Position numbers and translations under genes: made by a program
Assembly: GCA_023387335.1 (NCBI GenBank)
Contig: JAEWIF010000060.1
Location: forward strand, 1 to 41,911
Direction: 5' to 3'
DNA: 41,911 nucleotides
Source of the DNA: Pseudomonadota bacterium
Lineage (GTDB): Bacteria > Pseudomonadota > Gammaproteobacteria > Burkholderiales > Burkholderiaceae_C
In this document: positions 35,371 to 41,911 of the stretch, piece by piece
Layout: each line of letters begins with the position of its first letter
Numbering within the stretch: position 1 is the first letter of the stretch
Notes under the pieces: model-generated
The model's database searches: none
Told to the model about the DNA's origin: nothing
What the model saw: the letters and a program-made list of their open reading frames with translations, nothing else

Positions 35371-35852
35371 CCACTGCGTACGACTTCCAGGCCACCGGCA
35401 TCGACGGCAAGACCGTGCCCCTGAAGCAGTTCGAAGGCAAGCCGATGCTGATCGTCAACACCGCCAGCGCCTGCGGCTTCACGCCGCAGTTCGCCGGGCT
35501 GCAGGAGCTGCACCGGAAGTACGGCCCGCGCGGCCTGGTGGTGCTCGGATTTCCCTGCAACCAGTTCGGCTCGCAGGACCCGGGCAGCAACGACGAGATC
35601 GCGCAGTTCTGCCAGCGAAACTACGGCGTGGACTTCCCGATGATGTCCAGGATCGAGGTCAACGGTTCGGGCGCCGACCCGCTGTACCGCTGGCTGACCA
35701 GCGAGGCCCCGGGCCTGCTGGGCATCAAGGCGATCAAGTGGAACTTCACCAAGTTCCTGGTCGGCAAGGACGGCCAGGTGGTCAAGCGCTATTCGCCGCA
35801 GGAAGCGCCCTCGGCGCTCGCCAAGGACATCGAGGCCGCCATCGCGGCCTGA
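35367..35852 (+). CDS. Glutathione peroxidase (cysteine type)
   Basis: 161-residue thioredoxin-fold peroxidase that reduces hydrogen peroxide and organic peroxides, probably with thioredoxin as donor as in most bacterial Cys-type GPx (BtuE-like). Catalytic set: Cys36 (NTASACGFTPQ), Gln70 (NQFGSQDPG), Trp125 and Asn126 (KWNFTKFLVG). Cytoplasmic, no signal peptide. Translationally coupled to the EamA gene upstream; converges on the phasin gene with an 11-bp gap. Confidence 0.95.
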   Translation: MTTAYDFQATGIDGKTVPLKQFEGKPMLIVNTASACGFTPQFAGLQELHRKYGPRGLVVLGFPCNQFGSQDPGSNDEIAQFCQRNYGVDFPMMSRIEVNGSGADPLYRWLTSEAPGLLGIKAIKWNFTKFLVGKDGQVVKRYSPQEAPSALAKDIEAAIAA

Positions 35853-35863
35853 TCCTTGCGCTT

Positions 35864-36391
35864 CTAGTGCGTCGACTGCGATGAGGCCTGCGCGGCCTTC
35901 ATCGGTGCCGTGAACATCTGCTGGATCGCGTCGGCCATCGGCGCGGCCGCGTTCATCGCCACGCCCATCATCGAAGCCGCCGGCGAAGCGCCCGTCACGC
36001 CGGCGTCCTGCACGCCCTGCGCCGGACGCAGCATCTCGCCACTCGACTTCGCGAGCGCGGTCACCAGCTCCTGGCCGTAGCGCATCGCCTCCTGGAACTC
36101 GTACACGGCCAGCGTGGACTGGATCGACGCCAGTTCCAGCGGACTGGTCGCCTTGCGCAGGTTGTCCGCGGCCTGGCTGTGGAGCAGCGCGGCGCGCTGG
36201 CCCATTTGCAACTGCGCCTGCTGCACCGCTTCCGCCGCGCGGAACAGATGGCTGAGGACCTCCGCGCCCGCCGCCAGCTGTTGTCGCTGGAACTCGGACA
36301 CGGTGCCGACCGCCGTGGCGAAGCCGACCACGGCGGCCTGCCCCGGATCGTCCGGCGTCTCGTTCGCGTTGCGTTTCGTCTGCGTCGCCAT
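35864..36391 (-). CDS. Phasin-family protein
   Basis: 175 residues. Polyhydroxyalkanoate-granule-associated protein family: long amphipathic helices rich in Ala, Gln and Glu (VSEFQRQQLAAGAEVLSHLF, RAAEAVQQAQLQMGQRAALL) with no signal peptide. It would coat PHA granules; no pha synthesis gene is in the window. ATG 36391 with AGAGGAAT upstream is chosen; the longer frame to 36460 has a basic leader of no family likeness. Downstream of glcF on the same strand with an 87-bp gap, so it probably has its own promoter. Confidence 0.85.
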   Translation of the reverse strand: MATQTKRNANETPDDPGQAAVVGFATAVGTVSEFQRQQLAAGAEVLSHLFRAAEAVQQAQLQMGQRAALLHSQAADNLRKATSPLELASIQSTLAVYEFQEAMRYGQELVTALAKSSGEMLRPAQGVQDAGVTGASPAASMMGVAMNAAAPMADAIQQMFTAPMKAAQASSQSTH

Positions 36392-36478
36392 CGCTATTCC
36401 TCTGAGTGGTGGTGGATGGCCGCAATCTAGGCGCGATCGTCGCCGCGCCAAGCTGAACAAAGAACTGTTTCGTTTACA

Positions 36479-37708
36479 TCAGGCGCGATGCAAGGCGTCG
36501 TCGAGCACTTCGACCCAATGACGAACTGGCAACCCGGTGCCGCTTTGCAGGTGCGTGATGCAGCCGATGTTGGCCGAGAGCACGGCCGACGGCTGCAGCG
36601 CATCGAGGTGACCGAGCTTGCGATCGCGCAGCTGCGTGGCGATGTCCGGATGCAGCACCGAATAGGTGCCCGCCGAACCGCAGCACAGGTGCGACTCGTT
36701 GACCGCCACCTGCACGTTGAAGCCGAGGCGCCGCAATTGCGATTCCACACCGCCGCGCAGCTTCTGACCGTGCTGCAGGGTGCACGGCGGGTGGTAGGCC
36801 AGGACGCCGGCGTGCGGACGGACCCGCTCCTGCAGCGCGGGCACGAGGTCCGGCAACAGCTCGCTCAGGTCGCGCGTGAGCTCGCCGATGCGCGCGGCCT
36901 TCTGCGCGTAGCGCGTGTCGTGCCGCAGATGGTGGCCGTACTCACGCACCGTCACGCCGCAGCCTGACGCGTTCATCACCAGCGCCTCGACCTCGCCACG
37001 CTCGACGTAGGGCCACCACGCGTCGATGTTGCGGCGCATCTGCTCCAGGCCGCCTTGCTGGTCGTTCAGGTGGAACTTCACCGCGCCGCAGCAGCCCGCT
37101 TCGGACGCGATGACGGTCTGGATACCCACGGCGTCGAGCACGCGCGCGGTCGCGGCATTGATGTTGGGCGCCATCGAAGGCTGCACGCAGCCTTCGAGCA
37201 ACAGCACCTTGCGCGCGTGCTGCCGCGTGGGCCATTCACCGCCGGACCGGCGCGCCGGCACCTTGGCCTTGAGCGCGCCCGGCAGCACGCCGCGCACGGC
37301 CTGGCCCAGCTTCATCGCCGGGCCGAACACCGGCGAGGTCAGGCCTTCCTTCAGAGCCCAGCGCAGTGCCTTCGAGCCCGAACCCCGCGGCACCTTCTCC
37401 TCGACGATGCGCCGGCCGATGTCGACCAGCTGGCCGTACTGCACGCCGCTCGGGCAGGTGCTCTCGCAGTTGCGGCAGGTGAGGCACCGGTCCAGGTGCA
37501 GCTGCGTCTTCTCGGTGGGCTGCTCGCCCTCGAGCACCTGCTTGATCAGGTAGATGCGGCCGCGCGGGCCATCGAGCTCGTCGCCGAGCAGCTGGTAGGT
37601 CGGGCAGGTGGCGGTGCAGAAGCCGCAGTGCACGCACTTGCGCAGGATGGCTTCGGCCTCGGCGCCTTCGGCCGTGCCCGCGAATTCGGGGGACAGGTGG
37701 GTCTGCAC
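36479..37708 (-). CDS. glcF: Glycolate oxidase iron-sulfur subunit
   Basis: 409-residue subunit of membrane-associated glycolate oxidase, which oxidises glycolate to glyoxylate. Two [4Fe-4S] motifs: Cys25-x2-Cys28-x2-Cys31-x3-Cys35-Pro and Cys75-x2-Cys78-x2-Cys81-x3-Cys85-Pro. Two CCG domains follow (EAGCCGAVKFHLND and SHLCCGSAGTYSVL), as in heterodisulfide-reductase-like proteins. Starts 3 bp after glcE. The catalytic flavin subunit GlcD is not encoded next to it, although glcD-glcE-glcF is the usual order. Confidence 0.95.
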   Translation of the reverse strand: MQTHLSPEFAGTAEGAEAEAILRKCVHCGFCTATCPTYQLLGDELDGPRGRIYLIKQVLEGEQPTEKTQLHLDRCLTCRNCESTCPSGVQYGQLVDIGRRIVEEKVPRGSGSKALRWALKEGLTSPVFGPAMKLGQAVRGVLPGALKAKVPARRSGGEWPTRQHARKVLLLEGCVQPSMAPNINAATARVLDAVGIQTVIASEAGCCGAVKFHLNDQQGGLEQMRRNIDAWWPYVERGEVEALVMNASGCGVTVREYGHHLRHDTRYAQKAARIGELTRDLSELLPDLVPALQERVRPHAGVLAYHPPCTLQHGQKLRGGVESQLRRLGFNVQVAVNESHLCCGSAGTYSVLHPDIATQLRDRKLGHLDALQPSAVLSANIGCITHLQSGTGLPVRHWVEVLDDALHRA

Positions 37709-37711
37709 GGA

Positions 37712-38803
37712 TCAGAGCTCGGGGTAGAGGCGGCCGCGGTTGAAGATGCCCGCCGGATCGAACTGGCGCTTGAGCTCGCGGTGGATGCGGTCCAGCGGCG
37801 GTGCGAGCGGATGCATGCGCTGCGTGCGGGTTCCGCCCGCGGTGGCACGGAACAGCGTGGCATGGCCGCCGGCCTGCGCGGCGATGCGCCGCAGGTGCTC
37901 GGCATCGCCTGCATCCGCGGCGATCCAGCGTTGCGCGCCGTGCCACTCGACCAGGGGCGACTCGGGCAGTTCCAGCTGCGGCGCGGTCTGCGGCACGGAC
38001 AGGCGCCAAAGATCGCGGCCGGCGCGTTCGGTGAACCACGGCATTTGCTGATCGCGGCAGGCGGTCCAGGCCGCTTGCGCCGCAGCGTCGTCCTGCCGCT
38101 CGCCGCCCATGGATCCGCACGCCGCTTCCACTGCGGCCTGCGCACCCCGCAGTCGCAGGTAAAGCACCGGACCGCCGGGCTCCTGCTGCCAACGGCTCGC
38201 GTTCAGCGGCAAAGGCTGGCCACCCCAGGCATTCAATCGCCGCAACGCATCGCTCTGCGACAGCGAGAATTTCAGCGTGGCCTCGGCGGGCGCCTGCGGC
38301 AGCACCTTGAGGCTGACCTCCGCGATGAGTCCCAAGGTGCCCAGCGCGCCCGCCATCAGGCGCGAGACGTCGTAGCCGGCCACGTTCTTCATCACCTGGC
38401 CGCCGAACGTGAGCAGCTCGCCGCGGCCGTTGACCATCGACAGGCCCAGCACGAAGTCGCGGACCGATCCGGCGCTGGCGCGCGCCGGGCCCGACAGGCC
38501 CGCAGCGACCATGCCGCCGACGGTTCCGCCCTCGCCGAAGCGCGGCGGCTCGAAGGGCAGGCACTGGCCTTTCTCGGCGAGCGCGGCTTCCAGGTCGGAA
38601 AGCCGCGTGCCGGCGCCTACGGTGACGACCAGTTCGCTGGGCTCGTAGCTGCGGATGCCGCCGAGGCCCGTGGTGTCCAGCATCTCGCCGGAGGCAGGCT
38701 CGCCGTAGAAATCCTTGGTGCCGCCGCCGCGCAGGCGCAGCGGTGTCGCGGCCGCCGAAGCGGCACGAATCCGATCGATGCAGTGGGAAAGCGCCCCATC
38801 CAT
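37712..38803 (-). CDS. glcE: Glycolate oxidase FAD-binding subunit
   Basis: 363 residues, FAD_binding_4 (PCMH) family. LRLRGGGTKDFYG, LVVTVGAGTRLSDLEAAL and GGTVGGMVAAGLSGPARASA are the FAD-binding segments; the C-terminal part has the FPxGIFN-like FDPAGIFNRGRLYPEL. It works with GlcF and GlcD. Immediately precedes glcF in the operon. The gene upstream is an SMP-30 hydrolase, not glcD. Confidence 0.93.
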   Translation of the reverse strand: MDGALSHCIDRIRAASAAATPLRLRGGGTKDFYGEPASGEMLDTTGLGGIRSYEPSELVVTVGAGTRLSDLEAALAEKGQCLPFEPPRFGEGGTVGGMVAAGLSGPARASAGSVRDFVLGLSMVNGRGELLTFGGQVMKNVAGYDVSRLMAGALGTLGLIAEVSLKVLPQAPAEATLKFSLSQSDALRRLNAWGGQPLPLNASRWQQEPGGPVLYLRLRGAQAAVEAACGSMGGERQDDAAAQAAWTACRDQQMPWFTERAGRDLWRLSVPQTAPQLELPESPLVEWHGAQRWIAADAGDAEHLRRIAAQAGGHATLFRATAGGTRTQRMHPLAPPLDRIHRELKRQFDPAGIFNRGRLYPEL

Positions 38804-38854
38804 GCCCGCGATGGTACGCGGCGGGACCGCGCGGCCCCCATGAACTTTCCGGTG

Positions 38855-39784
38855 CTAGTCGATGAAGAAATTGACGGGCAGGCCCGGCACGTCGACGCGC
38901 AACGCGACCACATGGCCGGTCTGCGGACGCGCGGCCTTCTCCTCTTCGCTGCGCTTGCCGGCGCTGGTGACGAACAGCGTGCGCAGGTCGTCGCCGCCGA
39001 AGCAGGGCATGGTGGGACACAGCATCGGCGTGGCGATCTCGTCCACGACCTCGCCGGCCGGCGAGAGGCGCACGACGCGGCCGCCTTCGAACATCGCGCA
39101 CCAGTAGTGGCCCTCGGCGTCGACGGTGGCGCCGTCGGGCCGTCCGCCGTAGCCCGGATCGCCCGGCTTCCAGCCCGGCGGCTTGGCCTCGAAGCGATGG
39201 AAGACGCGCTCGCCGCTCATGCGGTTGGCCTGCGCGTCCCAGTCCCAGGCGCGCACCAGGTGCTGCTGCGTGTCGGTCCAGTAGACCGTGCGCGCATCCG
39301 GCGACCAGGCCAGGCCGTTCGCGGTGGTCACGCCCCCGGCCATGCGCTGCACCCGCGGTGCACCCGCGCGGCAGTCGAGGCTGAACAGCTCGCCGCCCGG
39401 CCGCGTCTTGGGCTCGAACAGCGTGCCGGCCCAGAAGCGGCCGAGCGGGTCGGCCTTGCCGTCGTTGAAGCGCGTGGTCGCGGCGTCGTGCTCCGAGCGA
39501 TGCAGCAGCGTGAGCGCGCCACCCCATTCGCGCGCGCGATAGAAACCGTCGCGCAGCGCGATCACCCAGCCGCCGTTGCGCGCGGGCGCGAAGCAGCCCG
39601 GCTCCTGCGGCATGGCCCAGCTCTCGGCGCCGGACCCGTCGGCGTGGGCGCGACGCAGCAGCCGGCCCGCGATGTCGGCCCAGTAGAGCCGGCGCTCGCC
39701 GGGATGCCAGAACGGCGATTCGCCGAGCGGGTCGGCCTGGTTCAGCACGCTGCGCCAGGAGCGGTTCGGGTCCGTTGCGGCCAT
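38855..39784 (-). CDS. SMP-30/gluconolactonase/LRE-family protein
   Basis: 309-residue six-bladed propeller, probably a metal-dependent sugar-acid lactonase. Family marks: LGESPFWHPGERRLYWADI with the metal-ligand Glu, FNDGKADPLGRFWAGT (Asn/Asp), TTANGLAWSPDARTVYWTDT and YGGRPDGATVDAEGHYW. ATG 39784 is used; the frame to 39853 overlaps the divergent gene and lacks family likeness. It lies 51 bp upstream of glcE on the same strand. Substrate not determinable. Confidence 0.91.
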   Translation of the reverse strand: MAATDPNRSWRSVLNQADPLGESPFWHPGERRLYWADIAGRLLRRAHADGSGAESWAMPQEPGCFAPARNGGWVIALRDGFYRAREWGGALTLLHRSEHDAATTRFNDGKADPLGRFWAGTLFEPKTRPGGELFSLDCRAGAPRVQRMAGGVTTANGLAWSPDARTVYWTDTQQHLVRAWDWDAQANRMSGERVFHRFEAKPPGWKPGDPGYGGRPDGATVDAEGHYWCAMFEGGRVVRLSPAGEVVDEIATPMLCPTMPCFGGDDLRTLFVTSAGKRSEEEKAARPQTGHVVALRVDVPGLPVNFFID

Positions 39785-39851
39785 GGCCCGATTGTGCGGT
39801 CCGCCCCACGCTCGCGGCTGAAGCCAGTACCATGGCCCGAAGCCCCCAACC

Positions 39852-40520
39852 ATGACCTCATCCGTAACGTCCGCCCAGAACAGCTTGATGCTGGTCGAGT
39901 CCGCCCGCTATGCGCTGCTGCGCCGGCTGGCGTTCTCCATCCGCCACCAGATGGTGGCGCACCTGCAACCCATCGGCATGGTGACGGAACTGCTGGAGCG
40001 GCGGCTGCGCGCGCCCTCGCCCGACCTGATGCAGGTGCATGACAGCGTCGCCAAGATCAACGGCCTGTCCAAGGCCGCGGCGCAGGACACGCTGGACGTG
40101 ATCACCTGGATGGCGCCCGAGCCCGGCGCCACCTCGCCGATGGATGCGGTGGTCAAGGACACCGTGTCGCTGCTGCGCGGCAACTTCAGCTTCCGCGGCT
40201 TCTCGCTGCGCGGCGACGTGCAGGAGCAGCCCCAGCCGGTGGGCCGCGCCGCCGCCCGCATGCTGCTGCCCGCCGCGCTGCTGGCGCTGACCGACACGCT
40301 CGAAGGCCCGGCCGAAGTCGTGATCGAGAGCCGGCTCGGCGAGGACGTCGTGATCGTCGACCTCACGGTGCGCCCCACCGAGGCCGACGGCAGCTTCGAG
40401 AACCAGCTCTCCTACCGCGCCATTACGTGGCACGAAGTGAAGGCGCTGGCCGGCGCCGAGGACGTGGAGCTCTCGTACACCGAGGACCGCGCGACGCTGA
40501 CGTTTCCCGTCCTGGAATGA
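39852..40520 (+). CDS. Orphan histidine-kinase-like protein lacking ATP-binding motifs (ChpT-like layout)
   Basis: 222 residues, no signal peptide or membrane helix; I do not recognise a named family. The layout looks like a histidine kinase core: a first helix at about 20-53 with two candidate phospho-histidines (His32 and His37 in RHQMVAHLQPIGMVTELLER), a second helix at about 60-88 (VAKINGLSKAAAQDTLDVIT), then alternating strands and helices (MDAVVKDTVSLLRGNFSFRG, LLPAALLALTDTLEGP, VVIESRLGEDVVIVDLTV, VELSYTEDRATLTFPV). The N-box Asn and the G1/G2 glycine motifs are missing, so it cannot be an ATP-dependent kinase by known rules. This recalls phosphotransferases such as ChpT, or adaptor pseudo-kinases; that is inference from pattern only. 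Divergent from the SMP-30 gene; converges on amtB. Confidence 0.7.
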   Translation: MTSSVTSAQNSLMLVESARYALLRRLAFSIRHQMVAHLQPIGMVTELLERRLRAPSPDLMQVHDSVAKINGLSKAAAQDTLDVITWMAPEPGATSPMDAVVKDTVSLLRGNFSFRGFSLRGDVQEQPQPVGRAAARMLLPAALLALTDTLEGPAEVVIESRLGEDVVIVDLTVRPTEADGSFENQLSYRAITWHEVKALAGAEDVELSYTEDRATLTFPVLE

Positions 40521-40541
40521 AAAGGAGCGCGCAAGCGGGAC

Positions 40542-40570
40542 AAAAAAAAGGGGCCCGCCGAAGCGGGCCC
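40542..40570 (-). terminator. amtB: Rho-independent terminator of amtB
   Basis: Read on the minus strand: stem GGGCCCGC / GCGGGCCC (40551-40570) with a TTCG tetraloop, followed by a run of eight T (complement of 40542-40549). It lies about 40 bp after the amtB stop. It could weakly stop plus-strand transcription too, but the T-run serves amtB. Confidence 0.93.
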
Positions 40571-40608
40571 AACATCCAAAGGAGAACTTGCTTTTCCCGG
40601 GATCCTGA

Positions 40609-41911
40609 TCAGCGGTTGTAGGCCGTCTCGCCGTGCGACGAGATGTCCAGGCCTTCGCGCTCTTCCTCTTCGCTGACCCGCAGGCCGATCGTGAGGTCGA
40701 CGATCTTGTAGGCGACGAAGGCGACCACGGCGGACCAGACGATCGTGAAGATCACGCTCTTGAACTGGACCCACACCTGGCCGGCGATCGTGAAGGTGTC
40801 GGGCGTCAGGCCGCCGGTGCCGCCCAGGCTCTGGGAGGCGAACACGCCGGTCAGCAGCGCGCCGAGGATGCCGCCCACGCCGTGGACGCCGAACACGTCG
40901 AACGAATCGTCGGCGCCCAGCATGCGCTTGAGCCCGCCCACGCCCCACAGGCACACCAGGCCGGCCAGCAGGCCGATGACGATGGAACCCATCGGGCCGA
41001 CGAAGCCGGCGGCCGGGGTCACGGCCACCAGGCCGGCGACGGCGCCGGACGCGGCGCCCAGCATCGAGCCCTTGCCCTTGTGCAGCGCTTCACCGGTGAT
41101 CCAGGACAACGTGGCGGCGGCGGTGGCCAGCACGGTGTTGACGAACGCCAGGCCGGCGGAGGCGTTGGCGGCGCCCGCGGAACCCGCGTTGAAGCCGAAC
41201 CAGCCCACCCACAGCAGCGAGGCGCCCACCATGGTCAGCGTCAGCGAATGCGGCATGAACGCTTCCTTGCCGAAGCCGATGCGCTTGCCGAGAACGTAGG
41301 CGCCCACCAGGCCGGCCACGCCGGCGTTGATGTGCACCACGGTGCCGCCCGCGAAATCGAGTGCGCCGTCCTGCGCCAGCAGGCCGCCGCCCCACACGAT
41401 GTGGGCCATCGGCACGTAGGAGAACGTGAACCACAGGGCCGAGAACAGCAGCACCGCGCCGAACTTGATGCGCTCGGCGAAGGCGCCGACGATCAGCGCC
41501 ACGGTGATGGCCGCGAACGTGCCCTGGAAGGCGACGAAGACGTACTCGGGGATGGTCGTGAGCGCACCGAAGGTCTCGGCGGTCACGCCCTTGAGGAACA
41601 TCTTGTCCAGGCTCCCGAAGAACTTGCCCTCACCCGCGAACGCCAGGCTGTAGCCGTAGAGGGCCCATAGCAGGCTGCACAGCGAGAACACCACGAACAC
41701 CTGCATCAGCACCGACAGCATGTTCTTGGAGCGGGTCAGGCCGCCGTAGAACAGCGCGAGGCCGGGGATGGTCATCAGGATGACCAGCATGGTCGAGGTC
41801 AGCATCCAGGCGGTATCGCCGGAGTCGATCTTGGGCGTGGCGGCCGGCGCCGCGGCGGCGGGCGCGGAGGCCGGTGCAGCGGCTGCGGCAGCCGCGGGTG
41901 CGGCCGCGGCG
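40609..41911 (-). CDS. amtB: Ammonium transporter, 5' end beyond window
   Basis: Trimeric ammonia/ammonium channel of the inner membrane. The visible ~434 residues hold all eleven helices: TPKIDSGDTAWMLTSTMLVI at the mature N-terminus, GLALFYGGLTRSKNMLSVLM, VVHINAGVAGLVGAYVLGKR, FGFNAGSAG and FGVHGVGGILGAL; conserved His residues of the pore lie in the last two of the His-containing segments. Upstream of helix 1 is an Ala/Pro-rich linker that runs off the right edge, typical of proteobacterial AmtB with a cleaved signal peptide. The C-terminal tail EEEEREGLDISSHGETAYNR is the GlnK-interacting region, so regulation by a PII protein is expected; glnK would be upstream, outside the window. Confidence 0.96.
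   Translation of the reverse strand, partial: AAAAPAAAAAAAPASAPAAAAPAATPKIDSGDTAWMLTSTMLVILMTIPGLALFYGGLTRSKNMLSVLMQVFVVFSLCSLLWALYGYSLAFAGEGKFFGSLDKMFLKGVTAETFGALTTIPEYVFVAFQGTFAAITVALIVGAFAERIKFGAVLLFSALWFTFSYVPMAHIVWGGGLLAQDGALDFAGGTVVHINAGVAGLVGAYVLGKRIGFGKEAFMPHSLTLTMVGASLLWVGWFGFNAGSAGAANASAGLAFVNTVLATAAATLSWITGEALHKGKGSMLGAASGAVAGLVAVTPAAGFVGPMGSIVIGLLAGLVCLWGVGGLKRMLGADDSFDVFGVHGVGGILGALLTGVFASQSLGGTGGLTPDTFTIAGQVWVQFKSVIFTIVWSAVVAFVAYKIVDLTIGLRVSEEEEREGLDISSHGETAYNR

Noticed and set aside
36430..36449. GGCGCG...CGCGCC hairpin downstream of glcF as a terminator
   Set aside because: Only six pairs, a long loop and no T-run; it is too weak to call.
37055..40042. A 995-codon plus-strand open frame antisense to glcF, glcE and the SMP-30 gene
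   Set aside because: Composition is Arg/Ala/Gly/His-rich with no motif, as expected opposite GC-rich genes; the minus-strand genes have clear families.

Overview
The window is 41.9 kb of GC-rich (roughly two-thirds G+C) chromosomal DNA with tightly packed genes. Gene content and protein sequences point to a betaproteobacterium of the Burkholderiales, most like Comamonadaceae (Ramlibacter/Variovorax relatives). The reasons are the uvrA / MFS-ssb arrangement, an HpaR-led homoprotocatechuate meta-cleavage operon, zf-CHCC next to ilvE and waaF, a phasin, and an AmtB with an Ala/Pro-rich N-terminal linker. The genus is inference from familiarity, not from a search. I see no rRNA, tRNA, CRISPR array, transposase or prophage gene. 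No stretch over 300 bases lacks a gene; the longest non-coding stretches are 34253-34449 (a structured inverted-repeat element) and 5962-6137 (a divergent promoter region).

Layout, left to right. 1-4720: DNA maintenance, with ssb (cut by the window edge) and a YajR-like MFS transporter on minus, divergent from uvrA. 4767-11672: two paralogous beta-propeller lipoprotein genes, each with a matching upstream block and a near-identical terminator, flank a small broken DUF3606 gene, pyrF, an EamA transporter, a Tat-type M48 metallopeptidase and ampG. 11678-15118: an acyl-CoA synthetase divergent from an OmpR-type two-component pair. 15122-17864: a carboxymuconolactone-decarboxylase-family gene with a YbfB/YjiJ MFS transporter, divergent from a LysR regulator. 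17843-21898: a five-gene minus-strand operon radA - membrane protein - ilvE - zf-CHCC - waaF.

22012-30055 is a ten-gene plus-strand operon for 3,4-dihydroxyphenylacetate (homoprotocatechuate) degradation: hpaR, hpaG1, hpaG2, hpaE, hpaD, hpaF, hpaH, hpaI, a class II aldolase/adducin gene and a PanE-like reductase. HpaD opens the ring, HpaE oxidises the semialdehyde, HpaF isomerises, HpaG1/G2 decarboxylate and isomerise, HpaH hydrates and HpaI cleaves to pyruvate and succinate semialdehyde. The 4-hydroxyphenylacetate hydroxylase (hpaBC) is not in the window. A perfect palindrome just upstream of hpaR is the likely autoregulatory operator.

30104-41911: a FitAB/VapBC-type toxin-antitoxin pair translationally coupled to an EamA transporter; alr divergent from lplT; the inverted-repeat element; another EamA gene coupled to a glutathione peroxidase; a phasin; glcE-glcF without a glcD beside them; an SMP-30 family hydrolase; an orphan histidine-kinase-like protein with no ATP-binding motifs; and amtB, cut by the right edge.

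The least explained items are the 219-bp inverted-repeat element that supplies a start codon (34252-34470), the orphan pseudo-kinase (39852-40520), and the twin lipoprotein units with shared flanks. None of these amounts to proof of a new system.
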